From contig CAAEEC010000209.1 in NCBI GenBank assembly GCA_900754755.1, positions 1-5,996 on the forward strand: a stretch of 5,996 nt of DNA, in the 5' to 3' direction. Shown here piece by piece: positions 1 to 5,996 of this stretch (within the stretch, counting starts at the first letter, position 1; every line of letters starts with the position of its first letter). This stretch comes from Clostridia bacterium (GTDB lineage: Bacteria; Bacillota; Clostridia; Christensenellales; Aristaeellaceae). Under the pieces are notes generated by a model. The model did no database searches. It was not told the origin of the DNA and was given only the letters and a program-made list of their open reading frames with translations. The position numbers and the translations under genes were made by a program.

Positions 1-1262
<1,262 letters not shown>

Positions 1263-1290
1263 CCGCGCCTGTGCAAAAAACGCCATGCCC

Positions 1291-1298
1291 AAGGAGGG
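1291..1298 (+). promoter_or_regulatory. Strong ribosome binding site deciding the DUF5317 start
   Basis: AAGGAGGG reads as a near-perfect Shine-Dalgarno sequence. Its AGGAGG core (1292-1297) lies 9 nt before an in-frame TTG at 1307-1309. The farther upstream in-frame GTG at 1271 would place this site inside the coding region and has no comparable site of its own. Confidence 0.75.
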
Positions 1299-1306
1299 AG
1301 TATACC

Positions 1307-1861
1307 TTGCTGCTGGTTTATGGCATTGTCGCCGCGATCCTCATCGGCTATCTGATGGGCGGACGGGCGCGCAACTATCTCGCGCAACCGCTGCGGGGCG
1401 TGCTGCTGCCCGCGCTGGCGCTGGCCATTGAGGCGTGTTTTGGGCTGCTCGCCAAGCGATGGGAGCCCGCTCTGTGGCTCGGCTGGGCAACTTGCGCGGA
1501 ATACGCGCTGCTAGCCGCGTTTGTGGCGCTCAACTTCCGCCGCCGCGGCGCAAAATTGCTGGCGCTGGCGACGGCGCTCAATTTTGCCGTCATCGCGTGC
1601 AACGGCTTTTCCATGCCGGTCACGCCCATCGTCTACGACTATCCCGCCCTGGCCAGTTTGATCGACCGGATTGAAGCGGGCGCGTTGCCCGAATACGCGC
1701 TGGTCGGCTGGGATGCGCCGCTGTGGTTCCTGGGGGATACGATTCCTCTGTTCGGCGGCCTGGCCAGCGCAGGCGATTTGCTGATGGCCGCGGGGATGTT
1801 CCTTCTGATATTCGACCTGTTGCGCCAAAACCCACCCGCGCAAAATGGGCCGCCTCTTTGA
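1307..1861 (+). CDS. DUF5317-like small integral membrane protein
   Basis: This is an uncharacterised membrane protein of about 184 residues from the preferred TTG start at 1307; TGA is at 1859-1861. The frame can be extended to a GTG at 1271 (196 residues), but the extra N-terminus (MQKTPCPRREYT) is polar and would run across a near-perfect ribosome binding site. From TTG the protein begins directly with a hydrophobic helix followed by a GGRAR turn. About four or five membrane segments are visible. Two motifs match my recollection of the DUF5317 family: ALNFAVIACNGFSMPV in the middle, and LGDTIPL followed by a SAGDLLMAAGMFLLIF helix near the C-terminus. No biochemical function is known for the family and I do not assign one. 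The gene sits 44 bp behind the HD-GYP gene on the same strand, suggesting one transcript, and its stop codon lies within a hairpin that probably ends that transcript. Confidence 0.75.
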   Translation: MLLVYGIVAAILIGYLMGGRARNYLAQPLRGVLLPALALAIEACFGLLAKRWEPALWLGWATCAEYALLAAFVALNFRRRGAKLLALATALNFAVIACNGFSMPVTPIVYDYPALASLIDRIEAGALPEYALVGWDAPLWFLGDTIPLFGGLASAGDLLMAAGMFLLIFDLLRQNPPAQNGPPL

Positions 1862-1887
1862 GGAGACGGCCCATAAATTGTTTGCGC
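1838..1887. terminator. Candidate bidirectional terminator hairpin between convergent genes
   Basis: The inner stem ATGGGCCG (1845-1852) pairs perfectly with CGGCCCAT (1867-1874). After a C·A mismatch the stem continues with a few more pairs around a short loop. An outer stem, GCGCAAA (1838-1844) with TTTGCGC (1881-1887), can extend it, leaving AAATTG (1875-1880) bulged. It overlaps the stop codon of the DUF5317-like gene (1859-1861) and lies 9 nt beyond the stop of the branching-enzyme gene on the other strand, so it could serve both. There is no clean long U-tract on either side (ATTTTG on the minus strand, AAATTGTTTG on the plus strand), so intrinsic termination strength is uncertain. Confidence 0.5.
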
Positions 1888-1895
1888 CAAAATCT

Positions 1896-3920
1896 TTATC
1901 GCTCTTTGCTCTTGTTGATCTTCACCAGCACCATACCCGTGCGGCAGGGAGAATAAATGTTGAATCCCACGCCTTTGCCCGGCACAGCCTGCGCGTGATA
2001 CACGGTTTCGTGGCTGATGCGGCCCTGCCCGCCAAAGCAAGCGTCGTCGGTGGAGAGCACCACCTGGTAATCGCCCTCGCCCGTGGTGTTCGCGGGCAGG
2101 AAGAAATCCGTGGGCGAATAGCTGGGGTGGAAATTGAATAGATAGAGCATGCCGCCTTTGGAATAGGCGAGCAGCTTTTTGTTTTCATCCATCCACAGGT
2201 TGGCCGCGTCCTCCTTGGAAAGGATGCGGTATTTGCGCGCAAGGCGGATCATCGCCTGGTCGAAATCCTTCAGCCATTCGTATTTCAGATAGCCGTTGTC
2301 GGCCAGCGACCACTGGCGGCGGGCGTATTTGAAGCTCCAGCCATTGCCTTCGCGCGGGAAATCGATCCATTCCGGATGGCCGAACTCGTTGCCCATAAAG
2401 TTCAAATAGCCGTTGCAAGCGAGCGTCAGCGTGACCAGGCGGATCATCTTGTGCAGCGCGATGGCGCGGTCGATTACCAGCGAATGGTAGGCCTTGTCCA
2501 TGCCAGTGTACATTTCCTTATCGGCCAGCCAGAAGATCAGCGTTTTATCGCCCACCAGCGCCTGGTCGTGCGATTCCGCGTAGCCGATCACCTTTTCCTG
2601 CGGACGGCGGGTGGTGAGTTCATACCACATGCGGCCGATGTTCCAGTCCTCATCGCGCTTTTGCACGGTGCTCACCCAGAAATCCGGCACGCCCATGGCC
2701 AGCCGGTAATCAAAGCCGATGCCGCCATAGCGCGGGCTCAAGCACATGCCTGGCATGCCGCTCATATCCTCGGCGATGGTCACGGCGAAGGGGTTCACGG
2801 CGTGTACCAATTCCGTGGCCAGGGTAAGATAGGTCACGGCCTCGGTGTTGGTGTTCAGGCTGAAATATTTGTGGTAGCCATCGAAGGTTTCGCCCAGCCC
2901 GTGATCGTGATACAGCATGGAGGTGACGCCATCGAAGCGGAAACCGTCGAAATGGTATTCCTCCAGCCAGAATTTCAGGTTGGAAAGCAGGAAGTGAATC
3001 ACCTCGTGCTTGCCATAGTCAAACAGCTTGGTGCCCCAGGCGGGATGCGTGCCGCGCGTGTACTGGTGGCCGCTCATATCGAAATCCGCAATGCCCTCGC
3101 CCGTGTTGGGCGCCAGGTGCGAATGCACCACATCGAGCAGCACATACATGTTCATGGAGTGCGCCTTGTCGATCAGGCGCTTGAGCCCATCCGGATCGCC
3201 ATACCAGCTGGAGGCGGCGAAGAAATTCGTCACCTGATAGCCAAAGGACGCGTAATAGGGGTGCTCCTGGATGGCCATCAACTGCACGGCGTTGTAGCCC
3301 GCCGCGGCGATGCGGGGCAGGATCTTTTCCGTGAACTCATCGTACGTGCCGATTTTTTCTTCTTCCTGCGCCATGCCGATGTGGCATTCGTAAATATACA
3401 GCGGATTGATTTTGCGCTTTTTGTAGCCGCCATCCGTCCAGGGGAAAGGCTTGGCCGGGGCCCAGATCTCGCCCGCAAAGGCGTTGGTCCTTTCATCCTG
3501 CACAGCGCGGAAAATATATGCCGGAATGCGCTCGGCGCGCTTGCCATCCCGGGTGACCACCACTTTTACCTTTTGGCCATGGGCCAGCGCGTCCGTACCC
3601 GGGAGATAAATTTCCCATACGCCGCCTTCCAACCGGTGCATGGGATGGGAATCCGGATTCCAGCCGTTGAAATCCCCCATGAAGTGGAGCGCGTCCGCCT
3701 CCGGGGCCCATTCGCGATAAACCCACCCGTCCGCCGTGCGGTGAATGCCATAATATAAATACCCATTGGCAAAGCTAGGCAGGTCGCCATCTTCGCCCAG
3801 CAGCTCTTTGAGCGCCTTGGTATGGTTGTTCACACGCAACGCGATATCCTGGCTGTAGGGCTTCAGCCAGTGATCGATGGACAGGATTTTGTATGTGCCC
3901 GCCCCCGCACGCTTTTTCAC
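1896..3920 (-). CDS. glgB: 1,4-alpha-glucan (glycogen) branching enzyme, GH13_8 eukaryotic-like type
   Basis: This is a complete protein of 674 residues that transfers cut alpha-1,4-glucan segments to form alpha-1,6 branches in cytoplasmic glycogen. It starts at GTG (3918-3920), preceded by GAGGTGA (3925-3931, minus strand) at good spacing. A CBM48-like beta-sandwich occupies about residues 60-150 (REWAPEADALHFMGDFNGWN). The GH13 barrel follows: region I DVVHSH (263-268), DGFRFDG with nucleophile D330, AED with acid/base E384, and ESHDQ with transition-state D452. An all-beta C-terminal domain runs from about 585. The segments YYASFGYQVTNFFA, DGFRFDGVTSMLYHDHG, GFDYRLAM, LNFMGNEFGHPEWIDFPREG and FNFHPS strongly recall plant, animal and fungal branching enzymes (subfamily GH13_8) rather than the classic E. 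coli-type GlgB (GH13_9). All catalytic residues are intact. No other glycogen gene is visible within the window; the gene faces the HD-GYP/DUF5317 pair convergently and has its own promoter. Confidence 0.93.
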   Translation of the reverse strand: MKKRAGAGTYKILSIDHWLKPYSQDIALRVNNHTKALKELLGEDGDLPSFANGYLYYGIHRTADGWVYREWAPEADALHFMGDFNGWNPDSHPMHRLEGGVWEIYLPGTDALAHGQKVKVVVTRDGKRAERIPAYIFRAVQDERTNAFAGEIWAPAKPFPWTDGGYKKRKINPLYIYECHIGMAQEEEKIGTYDEFTEKILPRIAAAGYNAVQLMAIQEHPYYASFGYQVTNFFAASSWYGDPDGLKRLIDKAHSMNMYVLLDVVHSHLAPNTGEGIADFDMSGHQYTRGTHPAWGTKLFDYGKHEVIHFLLSNLKFWLEEYHFDGFRFDGVTSMLYHDHGLGETFDGYHKYFSLNTNTEAVTYLTLATELVHAVNPFAVTIAEDMSGMPGMCLSPRYGGIGFDYRLAMGVPDFWVSTVQKRDEDWNIGRMWYELTTRRPQEKVIGYAESHDQALVGDKTLIFWLADKEMYTGMDKAYHSLVIDRAIALHKMIRLVTLTLACNGYLNFMGNEFGHPEWIDFPREGNGWSFKYARRQWSLADNGYLKYEWLKDFDQAMIRLARKYRILSKEDAANLWMDENKKLLAYSKGGMLYLFNFHPSYSPTDFFLPANTTGEGDYQVVLSTDDACFGGQGRISHETVYHAQAVPGKGVGFNIYSPCRTGMVLVKINKSKER

Positions 3921-3950
3921 GCAATCACCTCATCATTTTGGTTTGCTATT

Positions 3951-3979
3951 ATTATACCGAAAAAGCAACCTGAAGGCAA
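3951..3979 (-). promoter_or_regulatory. Sigma-A-type promoter for the branching-enzyme gene
   Basis: On the minus strand TTGCCT (3974-3979) and TATAAT (3951-3956) are separated by exactly 17 bp. The -10 is a perfect consensus and the -35 matches 4 of 6. Transcription would start near 3944, giving a 5' leader of about 24 nt carrying the GAGGTGA ribosome binding site. The spacing and position directly upstream of the gene make this a good candidate. Confidence 0.65.
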
Positions 3980-4008
3980 TTGAGAAAGTGCGTGTTTTCG
4001 TTTATAAT
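3980..4008 (+). promoter_or_regulatory. Distal sigma-A-type promoter P1, upstream of maf
   Basis: TTGAGA (3980-3985) and a perfect TATAAT (4003-4008) are separated by 17 bp, the best promoter match I found in the window. Transcription would start near 4015 and leave about 150 nt of leader before maf. The -35 box directly abuts the -35 box of the divergent branching-enzyme promoter; both use halves of the palindrome CAATTG at 3977-3982. Confidence 0.65.
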
Positions 4009-4063
4009 TTAGAACAATCCCGCGCCGCGCTGCCTGAAAACGGGAAATGGCAAGATTTACCAG

Positions 4064-4082
4064 CGCATGCGCGGTGCGTGCG
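4064..4082 (+). other. GC-rich hairpin in the maf leader
   Basis: CGCATGC (4064-4070) can pair with GCGTGCG (4076-4082) around a GCGGT loop, giving 7 base pairs with one G·U pair. It lies in the leader of a transcript from P1. No U-tract follows, so it does not look like an intrinsic terminator. Whether it has any function is unknown. Confidence 0.25.
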
Positions 4083-4115
4083 TGACAATTTACGTACAAA
4101 TCTGTTGCATATGCT

Positions 4116-4143
4116 TTGCGATATTGCGGAAGTGTGCTATAAT
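4116..4143 (+). promoter_or_regulatory. Proximal extended -10 promoter P2 of maf
   Basis: A perfect TATAAT at 4138-4143 is preceded by TGC (4135-4137), forming an extended -10 element. The best -35 candidates are weak: TTGCGA (4116-4121, 16 bp spacer) or TTTGCG (4115-4120, 17 bp spacer). A start near 4150 would leave a leader of only about 14 nt, just enough to hold the ribosome binding site of maf at 4152-4156. Confidence 0.6.
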
Positions 4144-4151
4144 ATTGGAAT

Positions 4152-4156
4152 GGAGG
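4152..4156 (+). promoter_or_regulatory. Ribosome binding site deciding the maf start
   Basis: GGAGG lies 7 nt before the ATG at 4164 but only 1 nt before the in-frame ATG at 4158. The downstream ATG is therefore the functional start, giving an N-terminus MERKVILASSSPRR that matches the family. Confidence 0.7.
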
Positions 4157-4163
4157 GATGGGC

Positions 4164-4718
4164 ATGGAACGGAAGGTTATTTTGGCCTCGTCGTCGCCGC
4201 GACGCAAGGAGCTTTTATCGAAAATGGGCGTGCCCTATGCCTGTGTCTCGCCGGATGTGGACGAAAGCTTTTCCGGCCCACCCTGGGACGCCGTGGTGGA
4301 AATCGCCCGGCGCAAGGCGCGCGCCGTGGCGGCAAGCGCGCCGGAAGCGGTTGTGATCGGCGCGGACACGCTGGTGTGCGTGGACGGCATGGCGCTGGGC
4401 AAGCCCAAAGACCAGGCGGATGCCGCGCGCATGTGCCACCTGCTCTCCGGACGGGAGCACGATGTGTTTACGGGCGTGTGCATGATCTGTGGAAAAAAGG
4501 AAATCGTTCACTTGGAACGCTCGGGCGTGGTTTTCCGTCCATTGGAAGAAGAGGAGATCCAGGCCTATATCGCGACGGACGAACCATACGACAAGGCGGG
4601 CGGTTACGCCATCCAGGGCACGGCGGCGGCGTTTATTGTGCGCTACAACGGTTCTTATGAAAACATCATGGGCTTTCCGGTGGACGCGGTGGCCGGCATG
4701 CTCAAACAGTTTGGTTAA
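4164..4718 (+). CDS. maf: Maf family nucleoside triphosphate pyrophosphatase (dTTP/UTP type)
   Basis: This 184-residue protein belongs to the Maf/HAM1-related house-cleaning nucleotide pyrophosphatases, which hydrolyse NTPs to NMP and pyrophosphate in the cytoplasm. Visible motifs are ASSSPRRKELL (residues 8-18, substrate-binding loop), DESF (33-36), GADT with catalytic D68 (66-69), GKPKD (79-83), LLSGREHDVFTGV (93-105), YDKAGGYAIQG (142-152) and NIMGFPV (167-173). The KAG-YAIQG signature resembles the YhdE-type dTTP/UTP pyrophosphatases rather than the YceF-type, so that specificity is my inference. Full length for the family. It lies 21 bp upstream of mreB, the usual arrangement in many bacteria, and probably shares its transcript. 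Two promoters are visible upstream. An older reading of Maf as a septum-inhibition protein comes from this association with cell-shape genes. Confidence 0.92.
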   Translation: MERKVILASSSPRRKELLSKMGVPYACVSPDVDESFSGPPWDAVVEIARRKARAVAASAPEAVVIGADTLVCVDGMALGKPKDQADAARMCHLLSGREHDVFTGVCMICGKKEIVHLERSGVVFRPLEEEEIQAYIATDEPYDKAGGYAIQGTAAAFIVRYNGSYENIMGFPVDAVAGMLKQFG

Positions 4719-4739
4719 AAATCGGTTGGGGGTTGGAAC

Positions 4740-5771
4740 ATGGCGATTGCGGGCTTGAATCTTGGCATAGACCTGGGCTCGGCCAACACGGCGGTTTGCC
4801 TGCCGGGGCAGGGCGTGGCCTTGCGCGAGGCGAGCTATGTGCTCACGCTGGAGCAAAACGAAAATGAAGTGCTCGCCATTGGCGATGATGCCAAGGCATT
4901 GCTCGGCCGCACCGATGAGGAGGCGGCGCTGATCGCCCCCATTCTCGATGGCGCGGTGGCCGATATCGATCTGGCGGCCATGCTGGCGAGCGCGCTGGCG
5001 GAAAAGGCGCTAAGCCGGCGGCGCGCGCTGGAAAAGGCGCGGGCCGCCACGGCCATTTCGCCGGGCGCGACCAAGGTGGAACGCGCCGCGCTGCTGCGCG
5101 CCATGGCGCTCACGGGCGCGCGGCGCACGCTGGTGGTGAAATCGCCAGTGGCCGCAGCGGTGGGCGCGGGCGTGGAATTCCACGAACCGCATGGCGTGAT
5201 GCAGATCGTGCTGGGCGGATCCACCACGGAGATCAGCGTGCTTTCCCTGAACGGCATCGTGGCCGCGCGCTCCATGCGCACGGGCGGCAACGCGATGGAC
5301 GAGGCCGTGGTGCGCTATTTGCGCCGGGAAAAGGGCATCGTCATCGGCGTGCGCACGGCGGAAGATCTGAAGATGGACCTGGGCAGCGCCACGGAACCCG
5401 AGGAAGACACCACCGTGCGCGTGAAGGGCCGCAGCGTGCATACCGGGCGGCCGGAAACCATCGAAATCACCAACCGTGACATTTATCTCGCGCTGCGCGC
5501 GCCGGTGGAATTGCTGGTGGACGCGATTAAGGACGCGCTGGCCAATACCCCGGCGGAGTTGGCTGGCGATCTGATGGATAAGGGCATCCATCTTTCCGGC
5601 GGCGGCGCGCTGCTTTCAGGGCTCAACCAGCTTTTGCACGAGGCAACGCAGTTGCCCGTGATCACCAGCGACCTGCCGCAGGACGACGTGGCCATGGGTC
5701 TCGCGCGCATCAGCGCGGAAGAGCGCGTGATCGCGCGCCTGGCCGCCACCGGCGCGCTGGTGGAAGGCTAG
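4740..5771 (+). CDS. mreB: Rod shape-determining protein MreB, with atypical ATPase site
   Basis: This actin-like protein of 343 residues is of normal MreB length and sits in the standard place between maf and mreC. MreB forms membrane-associated filaments that guide lateral peptidoglycan synthesis. The phosphate-1 motif GIDLGSANT (residues 9-17), KDG/VAD-like LDGAVADID (69-77), HEPHGVM (148-154), RTAEDLKMDLGSA (205-217), TGRPETIEIT (235-244) and the adenosine motif IHLSGGGALLSGL (283-295) all match. Departures stand out. The DIGGGTTE phosphate-2 motif reads VLGGSTTE (157-164), so its aspartate is V157. The conserved EEP before AAAIGAG reads KSP (134-136), removing both glutamates. The hydrophobic membrane-loop residues usual near position 95 are replaced by SRRRALE. 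The threonine of phosphate 2 (T162) is kept. The frame is clean with no sign of decay, so this seems a diverged but maintained protein. The start is the ATG at 4740; its ribosome binding site (GGGGG at 4728-4732) is poor. Confidence 0.88.
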   Translation: MAIAGLNLGIDLGSANTAVCLPGQGVALREASYVLTLEQNENEVLAIGDDAKALLGRTDEEAALIAPILDGAVADIDLAAMLASALAEKALSRRRALEKARAATAISPGATKVERAALLRAMALTGARRTLVVKSPVAAAVGAGVEFHEPHGVMQIVLGGSTTEISVLSLNGIVAARSMRTGGNAMDEAVVRYLRREKGIVIGVRTAEDLKMDLGSATEPEEDTTVRVKGRSVHTGRPETIEITNRDIYLALRAPVELLVDAIKDALANTPAELAGDLMDKGIHLSGGGALLSGLNQLLHEATQLPVITSDLPQDDVAMGLARISAEERVIARLAATGALVEG

Positions 5772-5805
5772 AGCATCACATAGAAAATAAGGGGATTTGT
5801 GGCAC

Positions 5806-5996
5806 ATGGCTCGAAAGAAGCCTCGTTTTAAGCGGCCTGGCAGCGATTTGCCGCGCAGCCGTAGCAAGCGGCTGGGCCGGTGGATGATCGGTCTGGCCGT
5901 CACCATCGGCGTGGTGCTGGTGGTTTTGTTCATTTCCTCGCGCAGCGCGGGGCAGGTAACCGTGGCGGAAAACGCGGCGGGTTCGCTCCTTTCGCC
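5806..5996 (+). CDS. mreC: Rod shape-determining protein MreC, N-terminal fragment (runs off window)
   Basis: The first 63 codons of a protein start at ATG 5806, 34 bp after the mreB stop, with AAGGGGA (5789-5795) as ribosome binding site. The protein opens with about 25 strongly basic, presumably cytoplasmic residues (MARKKPRFKRPG, then a second basic patch RSRSKR), then a single hydrophobic segment (about residues 27-45: MIGLAVTIGVVLVVLFI). After it comes AGQVTVAENAAGSLLS, which resembles the stretch where MreC proteins begin their extracytoplasmic coiled coil (commonly AENxVG). The topology, that motif and the position behind mreB support MreC, a bitopic scaffold linking MreB and MreD to wall-synthesis enzymes. 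The remainder is outside the window, so the identification rests on the N-terminus and synteny. Co-transcription with mreB is likely. Confidence 0.82.
   Translation, partial: MARKKPRFKRPGSDLPRSRSKRLGRWMIGLAVTIGVVLVVLFISSRSAGQVTVAENAAGSLLS

Noticed and set aside
2376..3758. A 460-codon open frame on the plus strand antisense to glgB.
   Set aside because: Its translation is low-complexity in style, rich in H, V, A, R and G, with no recognisable domain, and it is fully antisense to a branching enzyme with intact catalytic motifs. High GC keeps such shadow frames open.
4047..4085. A 12-codon mini-ORF (MARFTSACAVRA) in the maf leader.
   Set aside because: No good ribosome binding site precedes it and it lacks the runs of regulatory codons typical of attenuator peptides; it may be chance.
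4158..4160. ATG at 4158 as the maf start.
   Set aside because: It lies only 1 nt after the GGAGG element; the ATG at 4164 has proper spacing and gives the family's usual N-terminus.
3917..4207. A 96-codon minus-strand frame spanning the glgB-maf intergenic region.
   Set aside because: It covers both promoters and the start of glgB, has no recognisable domain, and is best seen as non-coding.
4215..4856. Long minus-strand frames opposite maf and mreB (also 5010-5591).
   Set aside because: They are antisense to well-conserved genes, have R/A/H-rich translations without motifs, and result from GC-rich codon structure.

Overview
The window looks like a stretch of a moderately GC-rich Gram-positive-type bacterium, most plausibly a Clostridia-class Firmicute (a Christensenellales-like gut lineage would fit, but that is inference). 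The hints are strong AGGAGG-type ribosome binding sites, use of GTG and TTG starts, a DUF5317-type membrane protein, the maf-mreB-mreC order, and a eukaryotic-type (GH13_8) glycogen branching enzyme. All genes look chromosomal and housekeeping. I see no mobile element, CRISPR array, tRNA or rRNA.

Layout. Positions 1-1262 (+) hold the 3' part of a multi-pass membrane HD-GYP protein, a likely c-di-GMP phosphodiesterase whose start lies upstream of the window. It is followed after 44 bp by a small DUF5317-like membrane protein, whose start is best placed at a TTG at 1307. These two form a probable operon that ends in a hairpin at about 1838-1887. The hairpin overlaps the DUF5317 stop codon and sits between convergent genes, so it may terminate transcription from both sides. 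On the minus strand, 1896-3920 encodes a complete glycogen branching enzyme, apparently monocistronic here. The 243-bp intergenic region 3921-4163 is AT-richer and contains back-to-back divergent sigma-A-type promoters whose -35 boxes share the palindrome CAATTG, plus a second promoter directly in front of maf. From 4164 onward (+) lies the cell-shape cluster: maf (nucleotide pyrophosphatase), mreB (actin-like) and the beginning of mreC, which runs off the window end.

How the genes relate. Maf, MreB and MreC belong to the conserved elongation/cell-shape cluster: MreB and MreC organise lateral wall synthesis at the membrane, and Maf is a house-cleaning nucleotide pyrophosphatase often encoded beside them. 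GlgB introduces alpha-1,6 branches into glycogen. The HD-GYP protein links this neighbourhood to c-di-GMP signalling only by proximity.

The most notable observation is that the MreB, although in its expected syntenic place, lacks several residues of the ATPase site: the phosphate-2 aspartate and both glutamates of the usual EEP motif are replaced. It may bind nucleotide without normal hydrolysis. No stretch longer than 300 bases lacks a gene.
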